Part shown: positions 1 through 8,649 of the stretch, piece after piece | Position numbering within the stretch: the stretch's first letter is position 1 | Layout: every line of letters starts with the position of its first letter | Origin: Xanthobacteraceae bacterium | Lineage (GTDB): Bacteria; Pseudomonadota; Alphaproteobacteria; Rhizobiales; Xanthobacteraceae | DNA length: 64,000 nt | Assembly (NCBI GenBank): GCA_019746355.1 | Contig: JAIESC010000010.1 | Location: 1-64,000 of the forward strand | Reading direction: 5' to 3' | Program-made: the position numbers and the translations under genes | The notes under the pieces: generated by a model | What the model was told of the DNA's origin: nothing | Database searches by the model: none | Seen by the model: only the letters and a program-made list of their open reading frames with translations

Positions 1-1
1 C

Positions 2-271
2 GCCCCGGCAGCAACGGTGACGCCACCGCCCGCGCCGCGTCCGGCCGCCACCGCGGCGGCCCCGGCCGCGGAGCCGAAGCCTGAAGCCAAGCCCGCGGCG
101 GTGGAGCACAAGCCCGCGCCGAGGCCGCGGCCCAAGCCGGTGGCCAAGCCCAAGCCTGAGGCCAAGCCTGAGGCCAAGCCCGAGGCGAAGCCGAAGGCGA
201 AACCCGCGGCGGAGGCGAAGCCCGCCGAGAAGTCGGCCAAGGCCGCGAATAAGAAGGAGAGTTCGCGGTAG
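2..271 (+). CDS. C-terminal tail of a Pro/Ala/Lys-rich protein (partial)
   Basis: The reading frame is open from the left edge to a TAG at 269-271, so only the C-terminus of a longer protein is visible. It is a low-complexity tail made of repeated Ala-Lys-Pro-Glu (AKPE/AKPK) units ending in basic residues, like the disordered linkers or tails of exported or nucleoid-associated bacterial proteins. The in-frame ATG around position 17 is probably internal. Nothing in the visible part identifies the function. Confidence 0.55.
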   Translation, partial: APAATVTPPPAPRPAATAAAPAAEPKPEAKPAAVEHKPAPRPRPKPVAKPKPEAKPEAKPEAKPKAKPAAEAKPAEKSAKAANKKESSR

Positions 272-312
272 CGGATCGCGATTGATCGTAATCGCGCTCC
301 GCGGCGCCGACT

Positions 313-1535
313 CTATTGCAGCGCTTCGCCCTTCTTCTCCGGAATGAGCGCGAGGGTCGCGACGATGTCGATCAGGTAGATCGTGGCCAAGAGCGCGATC
401 GCCAGGGGAAAGCCGTAGCTCACCGCGAGCGCGCCCACCACGAACGGCCCGAACCCGCCGACGCCGCGGCCGAGATTGAACAGCACGTTCTCGGCGGTGG
501 CGCGCGCCTCGGTCGGATAGAGCTCCGAGAGCAGCGCGCCGTAGCCGCCGAGCATGCCGTTGACGAACAGTCCCATCACCGCGCCACCGATCAGCAGCGC
601 GGTCGCGTCGGTGAGCTGCGAATAGAGCAGCACCATCACGAACGGGCCGGCCTGGAACGTGAGCAGCGCGGGTCTGCGTCCGATCTTGTCGGCGAAGATG
701 CCGAACACGAAGATGCCGAACGCCATGCCGAGGATCGTCACCGAGGTCCACAGCGCCGACTGCGTCAGGCCGACGCCGAAGCGATTGGACAGATAGCTCG
801 GCAGCCAGATCATCACGCCGTAGTAGCCGAAGTTCTGCACCGAGCAGAGGATCAGCATGCCGAGGCTGACCTTGGTGGTTTCCTTGTCCTTCACCAGCAG
901 CCGCAGCGGCATGGCATCCCTGGCCTTCGCCTTCTCGAGAAAGATCTTCGGCTCGCCGACATACCAGCGGACGACGAAGGCGACGACGCCGGGCACGAGC
1001 CCGACCAGGAACATGCCGCGCCAGCCGATGTGCGGCAGCAGCGCCGGCGTGATCAGCGCCGCCATCAGCACGCCGGCCTGCCAGCCGAGCGCCACGTAGG
1101 AGCAGGCCCGCGCGCGCTGCTTCGGCGGCCGGGCCTCGGCGACCAGCGCCATGCCGATGCCGAACTCGCCGCCGAGGCCCAAGCCGGCGATGGTGCGGTA
1201 GATCAAGAGGTCCCAGTAGCCCTGCGCGAACGCGCACAGCCGGTGAACACGGCGAACAGCAGGATGGTCCAGGTCAGCACCCGGACCCGGCCATACCAGT
1301 CGGCGAGGATGCCGAAGATGATGCCGCCCGCGCCCGCGCCGATCAGCGTCCAGGTGACGAGCGAGCCGGCCTGCGGCGGCGTGAGCCCGAGATCGGCGGA
1401 GATCGCCCGCAGCATGAACCCGAGAATCAGCAGGTCGAAGCCGTCCATCGCATAGCCGATGGCGGATGCGAACAGCGCCTTGTGCGCGGCGGTGCCCGGG
1501 CGCGCGTCGTCGCCCGTGGTCTGAATGGCAGTCAT
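313..1535 (-). pseudogene. MFS transporter, 1-nt frameshift
   Basis: Two adjacent minus-strand frames together encode one major facilitator superfamily permease of about 407 residues. The N-terminal part has the DGFD motif in TM1 and the TM2-3 loop motif G-x-L-A-D-x-x-G-R; the C-terminal part has the second-half loop F-A-D-K-I-G-R-R and the remaining helices. This resembles the aromatic acid/H+ symporter-like MFS group. The frames break near 1230-1237: the expected Thr-Gly-Leu-Cys-Ala becomes Thr-Gly-Cys-Ala-Arg because one C appears missing, and translation then stops at about 1203. The ATG at 1535 has GGGGAG upstream and gives the usual N-terminus; the frame could be extended to 1670, but that part is repeat DNA. 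Either a recent pseudogene or a sequencing error. The substrate cannot be told. Confidence 0.85.
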
Positions 1536-1628
1536 CGTGGTCTCCCCGGCCGTTTTTTGCTTGCGGACAGTCAACGCCCGTGACGGGCGCGGTTCAACAA
1601 GCACCGACATGGGCGGCCAAAACGCCGG

Positions 1629-1748
1629 CGTCATTCCGGGGCGCTGCGAAGCAGCGAACCCGGAATCCATACTCCGCAGCGGTGGTCATGGACTCCGGGT
1701 TCGCCCGCCTTCGCCCTGCGGGCTTCGGCGGGCGCCCCGGAATGACCG
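1629..1748. repeat. Palindromic repeat family A, copy 1
   Basis: Imperfect long inverted repeat bounded by CGTCATTCCGGGGCG on the left and its complement CGCCCCGGAATGACcG on the right, with inner arms around CCCGGAATCCA / TGGAcTCCGGG. It lies between the divergent MFS gene and the L,D-transpeptidase. The same arrangement recurs at about 10341, 11369, 13734, 15880 and 19378. Confidence 0.9.
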
Positions 1749-1859
1749 TGGTGAGAGGTTTCCGGCAGCCCTGTTAACGACAACGATGGCCTTGGCAGGC
1801 GCTTTCCGCTCGGGCAGGCTATCTTCCAGTCTCCGGGGTCTGTGCTGGGAGCCTTATCC

Positions 1860-2396
1860 ATGTCGCTTCTGCCGAAGCCGCTCACGCGCGCGCTGCGCCG
1901 CGCGTCCGGCGTTGCTCTGCTCGCCGCAGCCCTGCCGTTCACCGCCGCGCCCGCTGCGGCCAAGCCCGAGAAGGTCGAGTACACCAGCGAGTCCGGCGCC
2001 GGCACCATCGTCGTCGCGACCGGGGAGCGCAGCCTCTATCTCGTCACCGGCAAGGGCCAGGCGCTGAAATACACCGTCGGCGTCGGCAAGTCGGGCCAGC
2101 AGTGGTTCGGCACCACGCGCATCGCCTCAAAGCACATCAAGCCGGCGTGGAAGCCGCCGGAATCGCTGCGCGGCAACCGCTCGCCGTCGTTCTACATCGA
2201 GTCCGGCTCGCCGAAGAATCCGATGGGTGCCGCGGCGCTGGTGCTGGTGCACAACGAGCTTGCGATCCACGGCACCAACAATCCCGGCTCGATCGGAGGC
2301 TTCGTCTCGGCGGGGTGCATCCGCATGCACAACGCGGACATCATGGACCTCTACGGGCGGGTCAGTGTCGGCACCCGCGTGGTGTTCGTGAAGTAG
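1860..2396 (+). CDS. L,D-transpeptidase (YkuD domain), exported
   Basis: 178-residue protein with an N-terminal signal peptide (basic start, Ala/Leu-rich core, A-A-P-A-A-A cleavage region near residue 33) followed by one YkuD domain. The catalytic signature is visible as IHGTN, then S-A-G-C-I-R-M, with the His and the Cys nucleophile at the usual spacing. Such enzymes make 3-3 cross-links in peptidoglycan or attach proteins to it in the periplasm. The ATG at 1860 is preferred over a GTG at 1842 because GGGAG lies 8 nt upstream and the resulting signal peptide is normal. It is short and single-domain, with no LysM or peptidoglycan-binding module. Confidence 0.92.
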   Translation: MSLLPKPLTRALRRASGVALLAAALPFTAAPAAAKPEKVEYTSESGAGTIVVATGERSLYLVTGKGQALKYTVGVGKSGQQWFGTTRIASKHIKPAWKPPESLRGNRSPSFYIESGSPKNPMGAAALVLVHNELAIHGTNNPGSIGGFVSAGCIRMHNADIMDLYGRVSVGTRVVFVK

Positions 2397-2502
2397 CGCG
2401 AGCGCCGCGCCGCAAACCGTCCGGATCGTTTCTCCCGCATCGAACGGCTGCTCCCGCCGCCGGCGCCTTGACGCGCCCGCGGCCGATGGCGGCCCGCCGG
2501 AT

Positions 2503-2516
2503 TTGATCCTGATCAA
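2503..2516 (+). promoter_or_regulatory. FNR/FixK-type box
   Basis: Exact match to the FNR/FixK/Anr consensus: TTGAT, four bases (CCTG), ATCAA. It sits 63 nt upstream of the bfd-like start, where an activating site would be expected, suggesting low-oxygen control of the two genes that follow. Confidence 0.7.
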
Positions 2517-2579
2517 GACCCGCCACGCCGAACCGGCCTATCAGGGAATCCTCCAAGGCGGCCGGACCCGGCGGGCACC

Positions 2580-2768
2580 ATGATCGTCTGCTCATGCAAC
2601 GTGTTCAGCGATCACCAGATCCGGGCGGCGTTCGCCGGGCCGGACACGCCCGGCACGGTGTCGCAGCTCTATCGCCGCTTCGGCGCGGCGCATTGCGGCC
2701 GCTGCACCCGCACGGTGCGGGAGATCATGCGGGAGCACGAGCCCCGCGCAGAGGAGGGCACGTCATGA
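2580..2768 (+). CDS. bfd: Bacterioferritin-associated ferredoxin-like [2Fe-2S] protein
   Basis: 62-residue protein matching the BFD-type [2Fe-2S] domain: C-x-C near the N-terminus (M-I-V-C-S-C-N) and C-x-x-C later (H-C-G-R-C), the four cluster ligands of the family. In other bacteria Bfd docks on bacterioferritin and passes electrons to release stored iron. No bacterioferritin gene lies in this window, so the partner must be elsewhere. It is preceded by an exact FNR/FixK box and its stop overlaps the next start by 4 nt (ATGA), so the two genes are probably co-transcribed. Confidence 0.85.
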   Translation: MIVCSCNVFSDHQIRAAFAGPDTPGTVSQLYRRFGAAHCGRCTRTVREIMREHEPRAEEGTS

Positions 2769-3034
2769 GCGCGACACGCACGGACGAGTTCGGCGAAGCG
2801 GAGTTCCACGCGCTGGCGGCGCGGCTTGGCATCGATCCCGGCACCGCCGTCGATCCGCGGCTCGGCTTCGTCGTCGCCGCCGCGCGCAGCGCCTGCCGCA
2901 CCTGCGAGGCCAAGCCGCAGTGCCGGCTGGCGCTGGCCTTGCCGACGCTCGCGCTCGGCGACGTGGCGCCGTTCTGTCCGAACACGGAGCGGATTTCATA
3001 TCTGCAGTGCAGCGGATTGAAGCGGCAGGGCTGA
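2765..3034 (+). CDS. Small Cys-rich protein, DUF6455-like
   Basis: 89-residue protein without signal peptide or membrane segment. It has a conserved-looking cysteine set (A-C-R-T-C, then P-Q-C-R, then F-C-P-N and a C-terminal Q-C-S-G), suggesting metal or iron-sulfur binding. This resembles the small alphaproteobacterial proteins annotated as DUF6455, often found with oxygen-regulated genes; that assignment is from memory. It is translationally coupled to the bfd-like gene through the ATGA overlap and shares its FixK-type control. Function unknown. Confidence 0.7.
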   Translation: MSATRTDEFGEAEFHALAARLGIDPGTAVDPRLGFVVAAARSACRTCEAKPQCRLALALPTLALGDVAPFCPNTERISYLQCSGLKRQG

Positions 3035-3064
3035 GCGCGGGCTGAGCGGAGCGTCGCGGTGCCG

Positions 3065-3105
3065 CCGCGGCCGGAACCCGGCCGCGGGCTTTCCGGTTTT
3101 CTTAG
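3065..3105 (+). terminator. Probable intrinsic terminator after the bfd-like pair
   Basis: A perfect 10-bp stem CCGCGGCCGG / CCGGCCGCGG with an AAC loop is followed by a pyrimidine-rich stretch ending in GGTTTTC. It lies between the Cys-rich gene and the SPW-repeat gene. The T-run is interrupted, so efficiency is uncertain. Confidence 0.55.
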
Positions 3106-3142
3106 GACCTGCATCATCCGTGAGGTGCCCCCGAGGTGTCCT

Positions 3143-3520
3143 ATGAAACGCTATGAAACCCCGTTCGACCTCTACAACGCCGCGCTCGGCGCGTTCCTGT
3201 TCGTCTCGCCCTGGCTGTTCGCCTATGCCTACCAGCCCGCCCGCGTCAGCGCGTTCGCAAGCGGCGCGCTGCTGATGCTGGTCTCGCTGCTCGCCATCGT
3301 CGCGTTCCGCGCATGGGAGGAATGGATCAATCTCGCCATCGGCTGCTGGATCGTGGCCTCGCCGTGGATCCTGGAATTCCCGCACCGGAGCGGCATGCAT
3401 GTCGCCGTCGGGGTCGGCGCGGTCGTGATCTACCTGTCGCTGCTGGAGCTGTGGCTGACCCGCAATCCAGGCTGGCCGGACCGGGCCAACGCGCCGCGCG
3501 CGCACGGCGAGGAAGGATAG
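3143..3520 (+). CDS. SPW-repeat membrane protein
   Basis: 125-residue protein with about four predicted transmembrane helices. The Ser-Pro-Trp motif of the SPW repeat family appears twice, as V-S-P-W-L-F near residue 24 and A-S-P-W-I-L near residue 73, each at the start of a helix. The ATG at 3143 is preferred to an upstream in-frame Met because the family begins just before the first helix. The molecular role of this family is unknown. Confidence 0.85.
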   Translation: MKRYETPFDLYNAALGAFLFVSPWLFAYAYQPARVSAFASGALLMLVSLLAIVAFRAWEEWINLAIGCWIVASPWILEFPHRSGMHVAVGVGAVVIYLSLLELWLTRNPGWPDRANAPRAHGEEG

Positions 3521-3522
3521 AA

Positions 3523-3707
3523 GCGCTTCCAATTAGTTTGCACCAGCCCATCGACGTCATGGCCGGGCTTTGACCCGGCCATCCATGAAGCGGTGCCGCG
3601 GCGGAAGCCTCACGAAAGTTCACGGCATCCCGCGCCATCGTATGGATGCGTGGGTCAAGCCCGCGCATGACGGGGCGAGAGTGGTGCAAGCCAACTGGAA
3701 ACCGCTC
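3523..3707. repeat. Palindromic repeat family B, copy 1
   Basis: The outer ends are inverted and related (GCGCTTCCAATTAGTTTGCAC against GTGCAAGCCAACTGGAAACCGC read inversely). Inner parts carry GTCATGGCCGGGCTT...CCCGGCCATC and GGGTCAAGCCCGCGCATGACGGGG. A second copy with the same order of blocks is at about 16977-17135. Confidence 0.85.
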
Positions 3708-3847
3708 TGGCACCGAGCGGCTCGCACGCGGTGGTGCCGGCTCAGCCTCGCTTCGGCGGCCGTTCGTGACGCCGCCGGCAGGATGCAGCCGCGCATCGTT
3801 GCCTGTATGGTTTGCAGGACGAACGTGACGCAGGTCGGGAGACGACC

Positions 3848-4717
3848 GTGATCCAGTGCAGGCGCTTGGGCTACGCCGTGATGACGACCGGGCGGATGGA
3901 CGCCATGGCCGCCTACTACGAGGACGTCATCGGCCTCTATCCGTCGCATCGCGCGCGCGACCGCACGGTGTTCGCCACGCGGCAGGGCCTCGAATGTCTG
4001 GTGCTGGAGCGCGGCGAGCGCCCGGACCTCGCGGCGCTGTCGTTCGAGATCTCGCCGCGCACGACGCTGGAGGAGGCGCAGGCGGAGCTCGCGAAGGCCG
4101 GCGTGCCCGCCGCGATCCGGGCAGGCCGCACGCCCGGCGTGCCGCGGGTGCTGGCCTTCACCGACTGCAAGGGCAGCGCGGTGGAGCTGTTCAACACGCC
4201 CGGGTTCGTGCCGACCGACACCCGCGAGCGCGGCGTCAACGCGCTCAAGCTCGGCCACGTCGCGCACTTCATGCCGTCGATCGAGGCGGCGACCGAGTTC
4301 TACATAGACCTGCTCGGCTTCCGGAAATCCGACTGGCGCGTCGGCCGCTCGATGTTCCTGCGCTGCTCGCCGGACCACCACACCGTGAACTTCTTCAAGG
4401 GCGAGCCGCGCCTCGCCCACCTCGCGTTCGAGGTGAAGGACTTTCCCGAGCTGGTTCGCGCCTCCGACCTCCTGGTGCGCAACGGCTTCCCGCTCGACTG
4501 GGGGCCGGCGCGCCACACCATCGGACACAATTGCGCGTGCTACCACCGCAACCCGGACGGCATCCGCACCGAGCTCTACGCCGAGATGGACCAGATGAAG
4601 GACGAGGAGCTCGGCTATTTCGATCCCAAGCCGTGGCACGAGGACCGCCCGCAGCGGCCGCGGAATTGGGAGTACGAGGACTCGCCGAGGAACAAGTGGA
4701 TTCCGGGGGTGCCGTAG
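3848..4717 (+). CDS. Two-domain VOC protein, extradiol dioxygenase-like
   Basis: 289-residue protein with two vicinal-oxygen-chelate (glyoxalase/bleomycin resistance/dioxygenase) domains, roughly residues 5-115 and 130-250. The second domain carries candidate Fe(II)/metal ligands in family order: H in L-G-H-V-A-H-F, H in R-L-A-H-L-A-F, and E in R-T-E-L-Y-A-E. The first domain lacks the equivalent His (L-G-Y-A-V) and is probably structural, as in catechol 2,3-dioxygenase-type enzymes. The GTG start at 3848 is chosen because GGGAG lies 6 nt upstream. The substrate is unknown, probably an aromatic catabolite, with no pathway neighbours to refine it. Confidence 0.82.
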   Translation: MIQCRRLGYAVMTTGRMDAMAAYYEDVIGLYPSHRARDRTVFATRQGLECLVLERGERPDLAALSFEISPRTTLEEAQAELAKAGVPAAIRAGRTPGVPRVLAFTDCKGSAVELFNTPGFVPTDTRERGVNALKLGHVAHFMPSIEAATEFYIDLLGFRKSDWRVGRSMFLRCSPDHHTVNFFKGEPRLAHLAFEVKDFPELVRASDLLVRNGFPLDWGPARHTIGHNCACYHRNPDGIRTELYAEMDQMKDEELGYFDPKPWHEDRPQRPRNWEYEDSPRNKWIPGVP

Positions 4718-4979
4718 GGCGGGGGAAGTGCGGGGTCTTCGGCGCAACGGTCGAATTGATTCCTACGACAAGAAATCTGACCGGCTGGACGGTCGAGAAT
4801 CGGCTCGCGCCGCGGCTGTGGCTCGCACGGTTGAAGGGATGGGCGGGGTTATCGCCCGAGCGGCGCGCTGCTGGGACCGAATAATCTTGCTGCGCTCATC
4901 GGCGCGATCTCTACAACCAGTGATTTATTTCTGGAATCGATGCTCTTAAATTGATTAGATTGGGTCGCTTTTCGGCGGG

Positions 4980-7900
4980 ATGACGGGGGATCTAATGACG
5001 TTATTTGGGGCCCAGCATCAAGCCATTGTCGAGTGGCTGACCGGGGCGTGGTGGACTGCGGGGCCTTCCATCGCGGTTGTCCAAGGCTTTCCTGGCGCCG
5101 GCAAGACTGAAATTGCACTGCAGGCAGTTGCTAGACTGAAAATCCTCGACCCAACTTTGCCCGCAGTAATTTTCAATTGTCCCGAAAGTCAAAGTGGGTT
5201 GATCGACGATCTCTTGCTCACAGCAGCGGAAGAGCTGGCAACCGCCGGTGATGTAGAGATACTGAAAGCCATCGAAAAGGGTGAGGAAACGGCGACCATC
5301 CTCGGTAGGCTGTTGTCATCTCGGCGACTGATCATTGTAGATGAAGCTCAGAAACTTTCTATTGGTCTCACCGGAACGCTATCCACGCCAATTGCCTCTG
5401 TTTTGGAGCGCTGGTCGCAATCGCCGAATTCAAGAGGCCGAATTCTCTTGCTCTCAAGCCGGGAGTACGAAAATGCACGTTGGATGGAGCGTGTGGAAGT
5501 CACAACACTTCAAAATCCAGAACCGGCAGAAGCGGAGGCATTTCTTGTAGCTGAATTGCTGAAACAGCAGAGACCCGAATCCATTCCGAGCGATCGGCTT
5601 GCAGATGTTGTTAGTTGGCTCGGGTGCAATCCGCGGGCGATTAGGTTATTGGTCAGTGCACTTGGCGAGGAAGATCTGAGTAGCCTGATCGGGCTCGCGC
5701 CGGAAGCGTGGGAAGCCCGTGACCGTCAAGTTTCGGTTGAATTGCTACATCGCTTCGAGCGAGCCGTGCTCGAACGCGCCGAAGACCGGCTTGATGCCAG
5801 GTCGCGCGCATTTCTCGCGAGCCTATCAGTGCTCCGCCAGCAGGTCGACCATCGCGGGTTGGTGGCATTGGTCCCGGAAGGCTCGGATATCGCTACATTG
5901 CGACATGAGCTTATAGCTCGCTTTATGATCCAGCTTCGGGGCCACCATTACGGTATGCATCCAATCTTGCGTGATACCGTGCGTTCCAAAATGAGTGCGT
6001 CCGAACTGCGTAAGGCTCATGCAAGTGCAGGCCGATACTATGCTGCTGCATTCCGCGCGCGCCAAATGGTCGGACAGCCGGAAAAGTTGGGTGCCAGGTT
6101 TGTGGAGGCGCGATACCATTTCACGAAAGCCGAAAGCGTGCGCGATCTCGCGGAGATAAGCGCCAGATTTGAAAGCCATTTCAGAGCCAGATTCAGTTTT
6201 TCATCTCAAGTACCGGCGGATCGCCAGGCACTGGACGAACGGATAACTCTGCTGTTGGCACTTTTGCAGAGTCGTGGGCCCAAATCCCTTGAATATCATC
6301 TGGCGCGTTGTTTGATGGCGCGCAACGAGCCAGGTGACGTAGATCGCGCTCTTCCCCACGCTAGACGCGCTACTGGACCACAATCACCGGCCGACGCCTG
6401 GATTCTAAGAATTCAAATCGAAGCGCAGTTGTTTGGTTCCGCGGCTATGACCAGAGTCGCGCGTGAAGCCGTCGGCATCATTCCAACCAATCATGGTGGC
6501 GTACATGTACTTTATCATACGGTCGCGCAAATTTTAGACACAGACGGGAAACCCGAAGACGCGGTTGATTTTCTGCGCAAGGGAATCACGGCAGATGCTT
6601 CTGTACGAACCCTCTGGGTTCTCTATCATGCTGCCGGGTCGATACTCGCATCCAGCGGCAAGGCTGATGAAGCCGTGAAGCTTCTGAAAGAAGGTATTAA
6701 GGCAGTTCCGCCTGCACACAATGTATTTTCACTTTACCACACAGCCGCGGAAATTCTTGCGAAAGACGGCAAGGCTGAGGAAGCAATTGAGTTATTGCAG
6801 CAAGGGATCAGCGTCGTACCGCCATTCAATGTATTTTCTCTTTATCAGGCGGCTGCGGAAATATTAGTCAAAAATGGCAAAAATGATGACGCTGTCGCGT
6901 TATTGCGGCAAGGCATTGAAGTGGTGCCAGCCGCGAACAATTTGCATTTACTTTACCGGCTGGCCGGGGAAATCCTTGCGACAAATGGCCAGCCCGAGAA
7001 GGCGATTGAGTTGTTGGAGCGCGGAATCAGGACCGTTCCTGCGAACTGCGGATTGGCGTACATCTATCGGGCCTTGGCAAGAGTTCTCGCGGCGACCAAC
7101 AAATCCGATGCGGCGGCCGAACTGTTGCGCCAAGGTACGTTGAGAGTGGCAGCTCAGGATCAGCGTATTCTTATCGAGCTGAGCAACAATATTGCGGTTC
7201 AAGCTGCTGTCGAGCCTTCTCCTCCCGAATCGACGCTTTTGGATGCTGTTCTCGATACTGGCGAAGTAAAAGAATTCGAGCCCGCCAAAGGGGATTCACT
7301 TGAAGAGACTGGGCAGTTCCAGCCAAACATCGTACCGGCTTTCGACGCGGAACGGATACTCAGAGCATTGCGGCCAGACGGCTGGTATGGGCTTTACGTA
7401 CTTGGTTGCTACGACGTAACCAAGACTCTCTACGTTCAGCAATGCCGCGCACTGACTCTCATTCACGCGCTATTCGAAATGGGTGAATTACAACCCGGTC
7501 GACGACTAGGTATTGTGGGTGGAGGTGCAGCTGGCGTTACGGCGGCGGCGGCAGCAGCGATAAAGGGAGTTAATGTTATTCTCTTCGAGCGAAGCGAGAG
7601 TTTGCTTTCGCTTCAGCATCAGAATACGAAGCGGTACATCCATCCTCACGCATATGACTGGCCATTTTCCGGAGCGGAGGCATCAAATGCCGGTCTGCCG
7701 TTGCTGGATTGGCACGCAGACACGGCAAGCAAGGTTGCCGCGCAAATAATCCAAGGTTTTGACGATGTTCGGGCGAAGGTTGGCAAAAGAATCGATGTGC
7801 GCTTAGGTCGGGCGATCCAGGATATCCTTCGGGTTGAATCGAGTGAGCTAACAGACAGAATTCGTATTGTAGGGAGCGAAGGCGACATCAACGAAATCGT

Positions 7901-8645
7901 GGACGTCGCCATTCTCGCAATCGGATTTGGCATCGAACCCAAACGCCCCTTGGGAATTGAGGCGCCAGCTTATTGGGAAGATGATGGACTCGATCAATCG
8001 CTGGGAGCGACCTCCGAAAAACCAAAACGAGTATTGGTGTCAGGCTCGGGTGATGGCGCGCTCATCGATTTGTTGCGCGCAAGTCTGCGGAACTTTGACT
8101 ATCGTCAAATATTTGAAATCCTGCCAAGAAGCGCTGCGATGCAAAAAATCAAGGAACAGCTGATAAAAATTGAGACGACTGCCAGACGGACCGCTGTCAT
8201 ATCGCTTCCAGGTTCGGTAAACATTCATCAGAATTATAATCGTCTTGACCTGACTGATCTTCAAACGCTTCTTTTGCCGGAGATTCGCAAGGAAACCGAC
8301 GTTTGGTTTAATTTCGAATCCCTTGGGCGCTATACGCTTAGATCGTCCGTACTGAATCGACTCTTGGTTTCGACGCTTTCCTCAATGAATGTGCTTAAGC
8401 CGAAGCGCGCACGCTTGGAGGAACGTGCAATATCACGTTATCAAGCCAATGAGTGGTTGGTGACTTGGCCAAATGGGGAAACGCAGATTTTTGACCAGAT
8501 CGTAGTGAGGCACGGCCCGCCGATGGACTACTTGGGCTCGGTATTTCCTGAATTAGGGGAAGCATGCGCTCCATTGCGCGGCAAATTGCGAGAGCTCGAT
8601 TTGGCAGGCAAGCTTGACGAGGATACCAGAAGATATTTCTCTTAA
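4980..8645 (+). CDS. STAND-type NTPase / TPR / FAD-NAD(P) oxidoreductase-like fusion
   Basis: 1221-residue multidomain protein, not recognised as a named system. Residues about 1-240 are a P-loop NTPase: Walker A G-F-P-G-A-G-K-T (36-43), Walker B L-I-I-V-D-E (117-122), a sensor-like L-L-L-S-S-R (156-161) and a G-C-N-P motif (215-218), as in STAND/NB-ARC/AAA signalling ATPases. About 260-350 looks like a winged-helix segment. About 508-735 holds six TPR-like units of about 37 residues, each with a G-K-x-x-x-A-[IV]-x-L-L core. From about 840 comes a Rossmann motif G-G-G-A-A-G (847-852), then D-V-A-I-L-A-I-G-F-G (an A-T-G-like flavoprotein motif) and a second glycine-rich S-G-S-G-D-G (about 1020-1026). 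ATG 4980 opens the frame, but ATG 4995 has the better ribosome site (GGGGGA). The gene is visibly A/T-richer than its flanks, with many ATA, TTA and AGA-type codons, suggesting horizontal acquisition. No partner gene adjoins it. An immune or stress sensor with a redox effector is inference. Confidence 0.85.
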   Translation: MTGDLMTLFGAQHQAIVEWLTGAWWTAGPSIAVVQGFPGAGKTEIALQAVARLKILDPTLPAVIFNCPESQSGLIDDLLLTAAEELATAGDVEILKAIEKGEETATILGRLLSSRRLIIVDEAQKLSIGLTGTLSTPIASVLERWSQSPNSRGRILLLSSREYENARWMERVEVTTLQNPEPAEAEAFLVAELLKQQRPESIPSDRLADVVSWLGCNPRAIRLLVSALGEEDLSSLIGLAPEAWEARDRQVSVELLHRFERAVLERAEDRLDARSRAFLASLSVLRQQVDHRGLVALVPEGSDIATLRHELIARFMIQLRGHHYGMHPILRDTVRSKMSASELRKAHASAGRYYAAAFRARQMVGQPEKLGARFVEARYHFTKAESVRDLAEISARFESHFRARFSFSSQVPADRQALDERITLLLALLQSRGPKSLEYHLARCLMARNEPGDVDRALPHARRATGPQSPADAWILRIQIEAQLFGSAAMTRVAREAVGIIPTNHGGVHVLYHTVAQILDTDGKPEDAVDFLRKGITADASVRTLWVLYHAAGSILASSGKADEAVKLLKEGIKAVPPAHNVFSLYHTAAEILAKDGKAEEAIELLQQGISVVPPFNVFSLYQAAAEILVKNGKNDDAVALLRQGIEVVPAANNLHLLYRLAGEILATNGQPEKAIELLERGIRTVPANCGLAYIYRALARVLAATNKSDAAAELLRQGTLRVAAQDQRILIELSNNIAVQAAVEPSPPESTLLDAVLDTGEVKEFEPAKGDSLEETGQFQPNIVPAFDAERILRALRPDGWYGLYVLGCYDVTKTLYVQQCRALTLIHALFEMGELQPGRRLGIVGGGAAGVTAAAAAAIKGVNVILFERSESLLSLQHQNTKRYIHPHAYDWPFSGAEASNAGLPLLDWHADTASKVAAQIIQGFDDVRAKVGKRIDVRLGRAIQDILRVESSELTDRIRIVGSEGDINEIVDVAILAIGFGIEPKRPLGIEAPAYWEDDGLDQSLGATSEKPKRVLVSGSGDGALIDLLRASLRNFDYRQIFEILPRSAAMQKIKEQLIKIETTARRTAVISLPGSVNIHQNYNRLDLTDLQTLLLPEIRKETDVWFNFESLGRYTLRSSVLNRLLVSTLSSMNVLKPKRARLEERAISRYQANEWLVTWPNGETQIFDQIVVRHGPPMDYLGSVFPELGEACAPLRGKLRELDLAGKLDEDTRRYFS

Positions 8646-8649
8646 CCGC

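Noticed and set aside
4718..4979. Attachment site or tRNA integration point for the foreign-looking gene
   Set aside because: No tRNA, integrase or direct repeats flanking 4980-8645 were found by eye.
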